Assembly: GCA_913062815.1 (NCBI GenBank)
Contig: CAJXWZ010000011.1
Coordinates: forward strand, 1 to 64,000
From: an uncultured Colwellia sp.
Lineage (GTDB): Bacteria; Pseudomonadota; Gammaproteobacteria; Enterobacterales; Alteromonadaceae
Direction of reading: 5' to 3'
Length of the DNA stretch: 64,000 nt
A program made the position numbers and the translations under genes. Below the pieces are notes generated by a model. The model was given only the letters and a program-made list of their open reading frames with translations, ran no database searches and had not been told where the DNA came from. Of the stretch, positions 11,114-21,779 are shown in pieces; position 1 is the stretch's first letter, and each line of letters opens with the position of its first letter.

Positions 11114-11692
11114 GTGAACAACACAAGTTCAAAATATGGCCTTGTCAGTATATTTTTACACTGGCTCAGCGCATTGACCATTATTGGTTTATTCGCATTA
11201 GGTTATTACATGGTAGATTTGACGTATTATCATGAATGGTACAAAACTGCGCCTGAGCTTCACAAAAGCATAGGTTTAGTATTCTTTTTACTGATGGTAA
11301 TGAGGCTTGCATGGCGTGTTACGCAAATTACACCGAGCCACTTGCCTAGTCATAGTGCTGTTGAACGAAAATTAGGAAAAATAATTCACTCTTTGCTTTA
11401 TTTGTTAATTTTCATCATTATGATCTCTGGCTACTTAATTTCAACAGCAGATGGTCGAGGTATTGCCGTTTTCGAATTGTTTGATGTGCCTGCCTTGGGT
11501 AGTAGCATTGAAAATCAAGAAGATATTGCCGGATTAGTACACAAATGGCTTGCTTATTTATTAATTGCATTATCTGCATTACATGCATTAGCAGCACTTA
11601 AACATCATTTTATTGATAAAGATAACACCCTAAATAGAATCATTGGCAAAGGCCAAACATTGGAGAACATTAATGAAAAAACAGTTAATTAA
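11114..11692 (+). CDS. cytochrome b561 family protein
   Basis: YGLVSIFLHWLSALTIIGLFALGYYM; ...APELHKSIGLVFFLLMVMRLAWR; VHKWLAYLLIALSALHALAALKHHFID. Confidence 0.9.
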   Translation: MNNTSSKYGLVSIFLHWLSALTIIGLFALGYYMVDLTYYHEWYKTAPELHKSIGLVFFLLMVMRLAWRVTQITPSHLPSHSAVERKLGKIIHSLLYLLIFIIMISGYLISTADGRGIAVFELFDVPALGSSIENQEDIAGLVHKWLAYLLIALSALHALAALKHHFIDKDNTLNRIIGKGQTLENINEKTVN

Positions 11693-12257
11693 ATTAGTAT
11701 TAGCATCAGCACTTGTCGCTGGCTCATTTTTACCAGCAGCAAATGCTGCCGACTATGTTATTGATAACAAAGGTGCGCATGCCTCAATTAACTTTAAAAT
11801 ACAGCATTTAGGTTATAGCTGGTTAACTGGTCGTTTTGATAAATTTTCTGGTAACTTTAGCTATGATGCTGCGAATGTTTCAGCGTCAAAAATTGAAGTA
11901 AACATTGATACCAGTAGTATTAATTCAAATCATGGTGAACGTGATAAGCATTTAAAAAGTGATGACTTTCTTGACGTAAGTGCTTTTGCTAATGCTAAAT
12001 TTGTTAGTGATTCTGTTACCGATAAAGGCGATGGTAAACTAGCAGTTTCAGGCACACTAACCTTACACGGTGTTAGTAAGAAAATAGTAATTGACACACA
12101 AAAAATTGGTGAAGGTAAAGACCCATGGGGCGGCTACCGTGTTGGTTTTAGTGGCACAACTACCATTGCCTTAACTGATTTTGCCATTAAAATGAATTTG
12201 GGACCCGCTTCTAACAATGTGGAACTCGAACTTCATATTGAAGGAAAGAAACAGTAA
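11673..12257 (+). CDS. YceI family periplasmic lipid-binding-like protein
   Basis: Signal peptide MKKQLIKLVLASALVAGSFLPAANAA; YVIDNKGAHASINFKIQHLGYSWLTGRFDKFSG; overlaps the b561 stop. Confidence 0.93.
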   Translation: MKKQLIKLVLASALVAGSFLPAANAADYVIDNKGAHASINFKIQHLGYSWLTGRFDKFSGNFSYDAANVSASKIEVNIDTSSINSNHGERDKHLKSDDFLDVSAFANAKFVSDSVTDKGDGKLAVSGTLTLHGVSKKIVIDTQKIGEGKDPWGGYRVGFSGTTTIALTDFAIKMNLGPASNNVELELHIEGKKQ

Positions 12258-12267
12258 AGAAAACAAT

Positions 12268-12297
12268 GCAGCTCATGCAATTTTGAGCTGCAGTTTA
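12268..12297 (+). terminator. hairpin after yceI
   Basis: TGCAGCTCA-TGCAATTT-TGAGCTGCA perfect 9-bp stem; weak T tract (GTTT). Confidence 0.5.
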
Positions 12298-12374
12298 ACA
12301 GGGTAACTGTTAGACAAATTAAAATTTTGCATTAATATACAAGCACTCTTTTAGGTTTGTTTGGGAACAACTTA

Positions 12375-13187
12375 ATGCAAAACTTTTCAATTCGATATAA
12401 ATTCTTCTTTGCCATTACACTCGTTTTCATCAGCGCTTGTGCGCATTTACCTCATGATAAGCATGACGCACCCGTTCTACCTGAATTTATGTTCAAACCG
12501 ACAACTCAACTTGCTAGCCAAGTAAAACAGACCCTATTAGCCGCCAAAACTGAAAACAAAAAAGCCTTATTTGTGTTGGGAGCACAGTGGTGTCATGACA
12601 GTAAAGGCTTAGCTAAAAATTTCTCTACACCACAAATGCAAACCATTCTTCAAGAAAATTACCACGTTTTATTTGTTGATGCCGGCTATTTAGAAAATGG
12701 TTTTAATCTTGTTAAACAATTTAACCTACCCATTTATTACGGCACGCCTACTGTGATGATTGTTGAGCCAAGCTCAAAGGAGATTATAAATCGCGCTAGT
12801 ATGCAAAAGTGGCTCAGTGCCGACAAAGTCCCCTTAAATGAGTATGAAACATATTTTTCTGATTACGCTGCTAGCACCGATAAAACAGAAAAAGTAAGCG
12901 CTACAATGCAGCACCATTTTAATACCATCAATCAGTTTGAGCAACAACAAGCAGATCGACTTAAAGCGGCTTACAAAGTAATTGGGCCTTTATTAGCAGC
13001 GTATATGCAAAGTGAAAATAAAAAAGCGTCGGATGAATTCTCACATAAATGGGGACAAGTGGCTGATATACGTTTTCGATTGCAAGATGACATTCAAACA
13101 TTAATTGCCCAAGCCAAAAATAATGTTAACAATGGAGTGACTACACCGCTAGATATGCCAAAGTATGAGGTATTTGATTGGGAGTAA
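12375..13187 (+). CDS. thioredoxin-fold lipoprotein-like protein
   Basis: Lipobox-like ITLVFISAC; KKALFVLGAQWCHDSKGLAKNFSTPQMQTILQENYHVLFVDAGY. Confidence 0.7.
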   Translation: MQNFSIRYKFFFAITLVFISACAHLPHDKHDAPVLPEFMFKPTTQLASQVKQTLLAAKTENKKALFVLGAQWCHDSKGLAKNFSTPQMQTILQENYHVLFVDAGYLENGFNLVKQFNLPIYYGTPTVMIVEPSSKEIINRASMQKWLSADKVPLNEYETYFSDYAASTDKTEKVSATMQHHFNTINQFEQQQADRLKAAYKVIGPLLAAYMQSENKKASDEFSHKWGQVADIRFRLQDDIQTLIAQAKNNVNNGVTTPLDMPKYEVFDWE

Positions 13188-13394
13188 GTGCAGCAAAAGC
13201 TTAAATCCAAGTTACAAGTTAACTATACTAGCCAATAAAGATTGTAACTAAACGGACTATATATTCAGGTTATTTTAAGTAAGGCTAGGTTAGGCGTATC
13301 ACTAAAAACAAAAATAGATTCTTGGTATTTTGCATGAAATTTGGCCACAACTAGCCATAGCCTGACTTCAGCCATAAATTACCTCTCCCCTGTT

Positions 13395-13655
13395 TTAATG
13401 GCTTAACGCAATGATAGCGCCATCTAAAACATCTATATTGAAGGTGTAATTTTTTTGATGATATAAAATTTCAACTTGGTTGTTCTTGAGCACGCCGGTT
13501 ATATCAAACTCATCACCAAAAGCTATATTCAAATTGCTATCACGTAGATGAATATTGGTCTTAGACATATAATGACCAATCTCTACTTTATTTCGATTGT
13601 ATTTCATACTAGCCCCCATTTTAATAATAGTCGCTAAAATGACAAAGCCAAGCAT
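13395..13655 (-). CDS. small hypothetical protein
   Basis: ORF 86 aa; no family recognised. Confidence 0.4.
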   Translation of the reverse strand: MLGFVILATIIKMGASMKYNRNKVEIGHYMSKTNIHLRDSNLNIAFGDEFDITGVLKNNQVEILYHQKNYTFNIDVLDGAIIALSH

Positions 13656-13692
13656 AAGCCTGCATATTTTTGGCTAAATAAACGCAGGAAAA

Positions 13693-13971
13693 ATGCTGTT
13701 ATTTACACTAAACTTGTTAATGAATCGCTACGGTAATATGAGGGCAGTAACAATGAAAATGACAGACATCCACAGTGAAATTCAATCAGGTATTATCAAT
13801 TACCTTTCTGTACACCCTGATGCATCGGGTTCAGTTCAGCGTATATGTGAGCAATGGCTTACCAATGAGAAATGCGCTCACAATATTTTTCAAGTGCAAA
13901 CGGCTGTTAATAGCTTACTTAAGCGAGGTGAAATTCATAAACACTCAGATGCTGATATATATACGCTATAA
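13693..13971 (+). CDS. small hypothetical protein, possible winged-helix-like
   Basis: ORF 92 aa; MTDIHSEIQSGIINYLSVHPDASGSVQRICEQWL...; a more natural start may be internal (13753 or 13759). Confidence 0.55.
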   Translation: MLLFTLNLLMNRYGNMRAVTMKMTDIHSEIQSGIINYLSVHPDASGSVQRICEQWLTNEKCAHNIFQVQTAVNSLLKRGEIHKHSDADIYTL

Positions 13972-14046
13972 CAATTAAGATTTAGTTTAGTTAACTCTAA
14001 GGTTGTCAAAAATTACTCTCGACTCTTTAAAATGAGCCTCTTACAC

Positions 14047-14074
14047 GCCAGAGTATTCGCCAATAAGCTCTGGC
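14047..14074. other. hairpin in intergenic region
   Basis: GCCAGAG (14047-14053) / CTCTGGC (14068-14074) perfect 7-bp arms. Confidence 0.4.
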
Positions 14075-14146
14075 TCTAGTGTGACAATAAGAAACAGCCT
14101 GTAGAAATAACGTTATGACATGCGTCATTATAGAAACACATCTAAT

Positions 14147-14190
14147 TCAACCTGTTCGAGTAGTATAAATAGTGATTCGGACAGGTTGAA
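14147..14190. repeat. inverted repeat, 13-bp arms
   Basis: TTCAACCTGTTCG (14147-14159) / CGGACAGGTTGAA (14178-14190), one mismatch. Confidence 0.6.
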
Positions 14191-14327
14191 CTTAAAGTTA
14201 ACAAACTAATTTATTCAGAAAAGGCTTATATCAATTATTATTAGTCGTTAATGGCAATATTAACGATAATTAACGATATAGTTCCATGCTCATTAGCTTT
14301 GCTATTTCGACAACTAAAACTCATACC

Positions 14328-14507
14328 TTATGCTAAGGCACGAGACCTAGGTATTGAGTGGTTCTTTAATCCCGCTAGCTTTAAATCTAACATTTCCATA
14401 AAGGATAATGGGGTTACTTCTATATGTTCATTACCGTCTTCACCAACTTCCTTTGCCTCAGGCAGTGCTTCATTTAACGCAGTCAAACGCGCTCATGTAC
14501 CTGCCAT
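14328..14507 (-). pseudogene. possible relic of a small ORF with an in-frame TGA at codon 5
   Basis: Minus-strand frame MAGT*ARLTALNEALPEAKEVGEDGNEHIEVTPLSFMEMLDLKLAGLKNHSIPRSRALA*; the same frame stays open another 28 codons after the TAA. Confidence 0.35.
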
Positions 14508-14643
14508 TTCAAAAGATTATTTTGAATAAAGCTCTAATAGTGCTAATTTATTCTTAACCAAAAAACTATGATTCACCCAATTTAATTGATACCTATTGTT
14601 TAACTTAATAACCTGAAAAACATCCATTTTTGTAGGAGTTTAT

Positions 14644-17061
14644 ATGTTTAGAAAAGTAGTTCTATCTGTTCTGGCTATTTCACTTATCGCTTTTACTTTA
14701 GGTTATTTTTACCTGATGAATAAAATGCCAGTAAGGAAAGGAGAGCTCGTATTAGCAGGGTTATCTAGCAGCGTTACTGTTTCGTATGATCATTATGGTG
14801 TACCCCACATAGTAGCAAAAAATGATAACGATCTTTATCGCGCTTTAGGCTATGTTCATGCCCAAGATCGACTTTTTCAAATGGAGATGATACGACGCTT
14901 ATCACAAGGGAAACTTGCAGAGATTTATGGTGAAAAATTAGTAAAAATTGATAAATTATTTAGAACCTTAGGGTTAGAAGCCTATGCGGAAAAATGGATT
15001 AAAGCCATGAAAGCGCGAGGTAATGAAAAACTGTTTGAAACAATGAATGCTTATCTTGCAGGGGTAAATGCATTCGTTAAAGATGGGACTAAACCTATCG
15101 AGTTTGATTTAGTTAAATTTCCACAACATATTTACACTCAACAAGACATTGCCTCTATTGCTGGTTATATGGCTTTTTCTTTTGCCTTTGCAATTAAAGA
15201 TGATCCACTAGTCACTCACCTTTCAAATACCTTAGGTGAAAAATATTTAAAAGATTTAGGCATTTCTTATACTCCTGGTTTTGAAACAATTCCTGTTGAT
15301 GGCATAAAAGATAAAGGCAATATAGCAAAACATATCTCCCAAACGGTCATGGATATTCTAGAAGAGCAGATTTCAGCCCCCTTATTTCATGGTAGTAATA
15401 GTTGGATTGTTTCACCTCAACGCAGTGTTTCAGGTAAAGCAATGTTAGTGAATGATCCGCACATTGGTTACAGCCAACCAAGTGTTTGGTATGAAGCGCA
15501 ATTAACCTCAGATAACACTGATATTTATGGGCACTTTTTAGCCTTAACCCCTTTCCCTCAGCTAGGTTTTAATCAAGACATGGCTTGGGGATTAACCATG
15601 TTTGAAAACGATGACATGGATTTTTACGCCGAAACAGTAAACCCTAACAATAACGAGCAATATTGGGCTATTGACCATTGGGAGAACTTTGAGTCTCGAC
15701 TAGAAACTATTCATGTGAAAGATGGTAAAGACATCCGTTATGAGGTCAAAACAACGCGACATGGCCCTATTATGAACTCAGTTTATAAAGGTAGTAATAG
15801 TTTAGTCAGTGCAAGTGCTGAAGTAGAACAACCAATCGCTCTTTGGTGGGTTTTTAAAAATACTGAAAACAAAATTATGGAAGCTTTTTATCAGTTGCCA
15901 CATATCAAAACCATTGACGAGGCTGCCGAGGTGGCGGCAAAAATACATGCTCCTGGCTTAAATTTAATGTTTGCAAATGCGCAAGGAGATATTGGCTGGT
16001 GGGCGGCAGCAAAACTCCCTATTAGACCTAAACATGTTAATAGTAAGATGATTTTAGATGGCGCAAGCGGCAAAGATGATGTATTGGGTTTTTATGACTT
16101 TTCATATAATCCAAAACAGATAAACCCTAAAAGTGGTGTGCTTTACTCTGCCAACAATCAACCTGAAAACATGGGGATTGGCTTAGTGCCCGGCTATTAT
16201 GCTCCAACCGATAGAGCCAGCCGTATAACAGAGTTATTAGCCAGTAAAGAAAAATTATCGGTTGAGTTTATGAAAGAAATGCTGATAGATAGTCAGTCAA
16301 AAACGGCATTATTATTCCAACGAGTATCTTTGCCTATTCTAATAAAAAATAGCCATCAGTTGTCTGAAATTGAACAAAAAGCGCTGTCTATTTATACTAA
16401 ATGGAATGCTAAGCATCTACCACAGCAACAAGGTGCGGCTATTAATAATCGCTTCAGAATGAGTTTAATGAGACTTACTATGCAAGATGAATTAGGCGAG
16501 AAATACTATCCTAATTTTCAGTTTTCATTTTTAATGGCGAGAACTATTTGGCGTTTATTACCTAATGAGCAATCGCCTTGGTGGGATAATATAGCGACGG
16601 AAACTATTGAAACGCGTGCTCAATTAATTCAACAAGCTTGGCAAGAAAGTATTCAGTTTTTAGCGGAAAAATATGGTGATGATTTAACACAGTGGACATG
16701 GGAAAATGAAGCATCTGTTGTATATGAACATCCTTTAGGTAAACAAAAGCCATTGGATAAACTATTTAATGTTGGGCCATTGCCTACTAGCCAAGGAATG
16801 GAAGTAATTAACAATACTCGATTAAAGCAGGATGGGAAAAACCTAAAAATCACTATGGGGCCATCAACACGTAGAGTAATAGACTTCGGTGATATTGAAA
16901 ATTCTTGGGGAATCTTACCAACAGGGCAATCAGGTGTAGTGTTAGATAAACATTACGATGATCAAGCTATTGCTTATTCGTTTGGAAAATTTAGACATCA
17001 ATATATTACCGATAACAAAATACAAGAAAACCTAGCAAGTGAACTAGTACTCGTGCCATAA
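14644..17061 (+). CDS. penicillin acylase family (Ntn-hydrolase) protein
   Basis: VSYDHYGVPHIVAKNDNDLYRALGYVHAQDRLFQMEMIRRLSQGKLAEIYG; HGSNSWIVSPQRSVSGKAMLVNDPHI (catalytic Ser at GSNSW). Confidence 0.93.
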   Translation: MFRKVVLSVLAISLIAFTLGYFYLMNKMPVRKGELVLAGLSSSVTVSYDHYGVPHIVAKNDNDLYRALGYVHAQDRLFQMEMIRRLSQGKLAEIYGEKLVKIDKLFRTLGLEAYAEKWIKAMKARGNEKLFETMNAYLAGVNAFVKDGTKPIEFDLVKFPQHIYTQQDIASIAGYMAFSFAFAIKDDPLVTHLSNTLGEKYLKDLGISYTPGFETIPVDGIKDKGNIAKHISQTVMDILEEQISAPLFHGSNSWIVSPQRSVSGKAMLVNDPHIGYSQPSVWYEAQLTSDNTDIYGHFLALTPFPQLGFNQDMAWGLTMFENDDMDFYAETVNPNNNEQYWAIDHWENFESRLETIHVKDGKDIRYEVKTTRHGPIMNSVYKGSNSLVSASAEVEQPIALWWVFKNTENKIMEAFYQLPHIKTIDEAAEVAAKIHAPGLNLMFANAQGDIGWWAAAKLPIRPKHVNSKMILDGASGKDDVLGFYDFSYNPKQINPKSGVLYSANNQPENMGIGLVPGYYAPTDRASRITELLASKEKLSVEFMKEMLIDSQSKTALLFQRVSLPILIKNSHQLSEIEQKALSIYTKWNAKHLPQQQGAAINNRFRMSLMRLTMQDELGEKYYPNFQFSFLMARTIWRLLPNEQSPWWDNIATETIETRAQLIQQAWQESIQFLAEKYGDDLTQWTWENEASVVYEHPLGKQKPLDKLFNVGPLPTSQGMEVINNTRLKQDGKNLKITMGPSTRRVIDFGDIENSWGILPTGQSGVVLDKHYDDQAIAYSFGKFRHQYITDNKIQENLASELVLVP

Positions 17062-17160
17062 CGAATTGATAGGGTTATAGCTCGATCAGTTTTTTAAATA
17101 CAATGGTAACTATGATAAAGTGAATAAATACAGAACGATAATACTTGTTTACGTGTATCT

Positions 17161-17191
17161 GAGAGCTCTATAAGCAAGAACTAGAGCTCTC
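17161..17191. terminator. hairpin between convergent acylase gene and hemF
   Basis: GAGAGCTCT / AGAGCTCTC perfect 9-bp arms, 13-nt loop; no strong T tract. Confidence 0.45.
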
Positions 17192-17211
17192 CAACAAATG
17201 ACATTTAACCG

Positions 17212-18189
<978 letters not shown>

Positions 18190-18252
18190 TCATATTGTAC
18201 CACTTCCTATTAGCAAGCTCTTAGGATTTGGATAGAGAATTGAAGATAAATT

Positions 18253-19290
18253 TTAATCTAAACTGACAATACCGAATTGTATCTCGCCAATATTCCCTTG
18301 TTCATCCATAAGTCGAAAAGACCTATTCCTCAACGAATAAGGCCTATATACAGGCACTTGCTTGAATCGATTGGCGACGGTGTGATGAATGATAGGTGCA
18401 TGTTCAGATTTTGCGTCAGCCACATTTACACGCACTAATCGAGGCGATAAAGTAGCAGAGTTCGTATTAGTTCGCTGCTGACTATGCAACTTACCATCTA
18501 CCAAAGGTTTTATATTTAGGTCATCAATGCAAATACTGTCTTGAGCGCCACTAATACTAAGGCTGGCATAATCAATCTCAGCAACATTCAAAATAGACAG
18601 GTCACTGCCAACACTATCAAGCATGAATTTCAAAGTAATATCAGATAAACCATCAAACCAATAACTACCACCAATATCAGAGTGTACACCGGCAAACCAT
18701 ACTTCGGTAACACGTTCATCATGGTTAAATAGGGTTGGTTGAAAGAGAATGCGTTTTTCGTCTAACGAGACTAAATGAACGGCCTTTTCAACATGATTAG
18801 CCAGAGTGCCATTTTCAAATACGATGCCACTGGCGGGAAAGGTATCAGGATTTAAATCTAGAGAGCCACGTGTTGCAGCTACGGTATCGAAAACGCCTAA
18901 GAACTTAACTTTGTAAGGCAAATGTGCAGCAAACATACGAGCAATGGCGGCACCACGGCTAAAGCCAAAAATAGTTATTTCATCGCCCTTATTATAATTT
19001 GACTTTAAGTCGTTATGCGCTTCATCAAGAATGTCATCCATATCACCGTAGGGCGGCGCAAATAATGCGTTGAATTTACGCTTGAGCCAATTCCCCCGTG
19101 TGCCCACACCACTATAATAAAAACTATGCTGATCAGTTAATCTAACATTAGCTCCATTCATTGGGTTTAGTTTACCGCCCAAAAAAACGTGCAGTTTTAG
19201 CACATTGCTGATGCTCGAATCTTCAAAAAAATCATCTGAGTCTTGTGGTGAATTGCAGGTACCATCAAAACAAAAAATTAATTTTTTCAT
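18253..19290 (-). CDS. DUF2235 domain protein (T6SS phospholipase/alpha-beta hydrolase-like)
   Basis: MKKLIFCFDGTCNSPQD; ITIFGFSRGAAIARMFA; VWFAGVHSDIGGSY. Confidence 0.85.
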   Translation of the reverse strand: MKKLIFCFDGTCNSPQDSDDFFEDSSISNVLKLHVFLGGKLNPMNGANVRLTDQHSFYYSGVGTRGNWLKRKFNALFAPPYGDMDDILDEAHNDLKSNYNKGDEITIFGFSRGAAIARMFAAHLPYKVKFLGVFDTVAATRGSLDLNPDTFPASGIVFENGTLANHVEKAVHLVSLDEKRILFQPTLFNHDERVTEVWFAGVHSDIGGSYWFDGLSDITLKFMLDSVGSDLSILNVAEIDYASLSISGAQDSICIDDLNIKPLVDGKLHSQQRTNTNSATLSPRLVRVNVADAKSEHAPIIHHTVANRFKQVPVYRPYSLRNRSFRLMDEQGNIGEIQFGIVSLD

Positions 19291-19310
19291 CCTATGCTCT
19301 TTAGATTTAG

Positions 19311-19709
19311 TTACGGGTGTTGAGTGAATTGCTTTAACAGTTTTTTCATCAATTGATTGTTGTATTGATAGATTACTTTTTCACTGTTAAATAATTGTGG
19401 CAACTCAATGACAAATACAAATAAAATGAGTCCTGCACCAACTAAAGTAAAAAAACCAGTAAAATAGAAAAATAGTCCAATTGACATCAAAGCTAAATTC
19501 ACTAAACCTCGTTGCCAATTACCTAAATAGAAGTGATGTAACCCCGCAACAAACGCCCAATTTAATGCCGCATAAGTATCAGGGTCTTTAATTTGTTTAA
19601 GCTCTTGTGCGTAGTATTGTCTTTTTTGCTCTACCGAAAGCGAAGCTACTTGCTCCCTTAGTTCATTCTCTTCAGCGCGTAACTGTTCTTTATCAAGCGT
19701 GAGTACCAT
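19311..19709 (-). CDS. small membrane protein, TM2-domain-like
   Basis: NWAFVAGLHHFYLGNWQRGLVNLALMSIGLFFYFTGFF. Confidence 0.6.
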   Translation of the reverse strand: MVLTLDKEQLRAEENELREQVASLSVEQKRQYYAQELKQIKDPDTYAALNWAFVAGLHHFYLGNWQRGLVNLALMSIGLFFYFTGFFTLVGAGLILFVFVIELPQLFNSEKVIYQYNNQLMKKLLKQFTQHP

Positions 19710-19737
19710 GACATAAATCCTTTTTTATTATTATCCC

Positions 19738-20001
19738 CTACTTCTTTTTCATAGGTAAAAACAACGGTACGGGGTCATCTATAATAGTCACACAATCTCT
19801 ATCATTACAACGTCTAATACGTTTAATTCCTAATCGAACTCCCTGGTAAATACCAAACTCTTCAATTGCTTGATAAGTATAGTGTGAACAGCTAGGGATA
19901 AAATTACACGAGATGGCAAAGTGCGTTACTGAGCCACCCGTATATTGATAATGACGAATGGATTTTAATAAGGCTTTCTTAATCAGCCTTTTCATATGCA
20001 T
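19738..20001 (-). CDS. YidD family protein (membrane protein insertion efficiency factor-like paralogue)
   Basis: CNFIPSCSHYTYQAIEEFGIYQGVRLGIKRIRRCN, the YidD cysteine signature. Confidence 0.85.
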   Translation of the reverse strand: MHMKRLIKKALLKSIRHYQYTGGSVTHFAISCNFIPSCSHYTYQAIEEFGIYQGVRLGIKRIRRCNDRDCVTIIDDPVPLFLPMKKK

Positions 20002-20222
20002 TAACCTCGGCTACGACCTAAGGTTAAAATTACTGCCTCACGAGACCAAAATAACCAAAAGCGCTTTTGCTCAATTACTTGAAATACTAGCTGCCAACCA
20101 TCACTTGCTTCTTGGTTTAATGTTGCTTCTAAGCGTTTTAATGGTAAACCACTCGAACCAAGCAATAGAGTGCCACAACCACCTTCGGTGACATAGATTA
20201 CTTTATATTCGTCATATTGCAT
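20001..20222 (-). CDS. small DUF4177-like protein
   Basis: YDEYKVIYVTEGGCGTLLLGSSGLPLKRLEATLNQEASDGWQLVFQVIEQKRFWLFWSREAVILTLGR; stop overlaps yidD-like ATG by 1 nt. Confidence 0.6.
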   Translation of the reverse strand: MQYDEYKVIYVTEGGCGTLLLGSSGLPLKRLEATLNQEASDGWQLVFQVIEQKRFWLFWSREAVILTLGRSRG

Positions 20223-20402
20223 CAGATTACTTCCTTGATATTATTATTAATTATATAAAACTAAGCCTTTAAAGTATTAAAAATGACTGACTTTTTCAAG
20301 CATTTTTTTTACCGATTACTATCCTTTACCTCTAGTAAACAGGCTATTTGGAATGTAGAATCTAAAGCAATATTATTTAGGCAATATAAGAAGCATTTAA
20401 AG

Positions 20403-21131
20403 ATGGGCAGAGCTTACCAAAACCGTAAATTATCAATGGCCAAAACCGCTGGCGCAAAAACTAAAGTTTATTCAAAATATGGTAAAGCAATTTATGTTTG
20501 TGCTAAAAATGGTGGTATAGACCCCGACGGTAACCTTGCTTTGCGTGGTTTAATAGACAAAGCAAAAAAAGACCAAGTGCCTACACACGTCATCGATAAT
20601 GCTATTAAAAAAGCTTCTGGTAGTGGTGGTGAAGATTTTGTTGAAGCACGCTACGAAGGTTTTGGCCCAGGTAACTGCATGGTTATCATTGATTGTTTAA
20701 CCGACAACGGTAACCGTACCATTAAAGATGTACGTCAATGTTTTACTAAAACTCATTCAAAAATTGGCTCTTCTGGCACCGTATCACACATGTTTGATCA
20801 CCAAGCTATTTTTGCATTTAAAGGTGAAGATGATGAAACCGTGTTAGAAAACTTGATGATGGCAGATATTGACGTAACCGATGTTGAATTAGAAGACGGC
20901 ATTATTACCGTTTACGCACCACATACTGAGTTCTTCAAAATCAAAACTGAGTTTGCCAACTCAATGCCTGAATTTGAATTAGAAGTGGAAGAGATCACTT
21001 GGGTTCCTCAAACTTATATTGATGTTGAAGGTGAAGAAGACCTTGCAAACTTTGAAAAATTTATTGCGATGCTAGATGACTGTGATGATGTGCAAAATGT
21101 ATATCACAATGCTGAAATCAGCGGTGAATAA
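20403..21131 (+). CDS. YebC/PmpR family transcriptional/translation factor
   Basis: [66 protein letters not shown]; start moved from the listed 20283. Confidence 0.93.
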   Translation: MGRAYQNRKLSMAKTAGAKTKVYSKYGKAIYVCAKNGGIDPDGNLALRGLIDKAKKDQVPTHVIDNAIKKASGSGGEDFVEARYEGFGPGNCMVIIDCLTDNGNRTIKDVRQCFTKTHSKIGSSGTVSHMFDHQAIFAFKGEDDETVLENLMMADIDVTDVELEDGIITVYAPHTEFFKIKTEFANSMPEFELEVEEITWVPQTYIDVEGEEDLANFEKFIAMLDDCDDVQNVYHNAEISGE

Positions 21132-21166
21132 TAGTAGCCATTAGCATTATTGATGATGAAATAAAC

Positions 21167-21192
21167 AGCCCGTCTCGATGACGGGCTTTTTT
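21167..21192 (+). terminator. intrinsic terminator after the yebC-family gene
   Basis: AGCCCGTC-TCGAT-GACGGGCT followed by TTTTT. Confidence 0.88.
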
Positions 21193-21203
21193 ATTGACTC
21201 ATC

Positions 21204-21581
21204 TTATACGATTTGTGTTTCTTCTTTTATCCAATCTAAGTGTTTTCTCAGCACATTAATGTTAAAAGGCTTAACAATAAAGTCAGTTACTTGGGCTGCT
21301 ATTAAATCTTTAATTTGTTTTTTATCATCTTCACAAGACACCATTAGTACAGGCAAGTTTGCTAACTTTTCATCATGCCGTACTTTCTCAAGTAATTGCC
21401 GGCCATCTAAATTCGGCATGTGAAGATCAGTGATGAGCAAATCATAATCTTGCGATCTCAACTTTTTTAATGCCTCAACACCATTTTCAGCTTCATCCAA
21501 ATTACTATGACCTAAGCTACGTAGCATTTGCATCATTACTCGACGCATAGTACGCATATCGTCAACTACCAATACTTTCAT
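21204..21581 (-). CDS. CheY-like single-domain response regulator
   Basis: MKVLVVDDMRTMRRVMMQMLRSLGH; DLLITDLHMPNLDG; FIVKPFN. Confidence 0.93.
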   Translation of the reverse strand: MKVLVVDDMRTMRRVMMQMLRSLGHSNLDEAENGVEALKKLRSQDYDLLITDLHMPNLDGRQLLEKVRHDEKLANLPVLMVSCEDDKKQIKDLIAAQVTDFIVKPFNINVLRKHLDWIKEETQIV

Positions 21582-21779
21582 TTCAAATCCCTTTGTTAAA
21601 TGGGTACAGCTAACACTAAATTATAGTCACTAATATAAAACTTGCCATCTTCATTTCTATTTTCTCAAAAGCAATTAACACTAGACTTTTTGTAAAGCAC
21701 ACTTGACAAACAAATCAGCCGATCGCACACTAAAAGTCAAACAAACTTTACATAAAGTAAAACACACATACATCTATTC

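Noticed and set aside
13775-13978. 67-aa plus-strand ORF overlapping 13693-13971
   Set aside because: Alternate frame of the better supported 13693-13971 ORF
14251-14529. Plus-strand 92-aa ORF in the 14-kb gap
   Set aside because: Low protein-like character, no ribosome site seen, and a minus-strand frame over the same DNA looks more like former coding sequence
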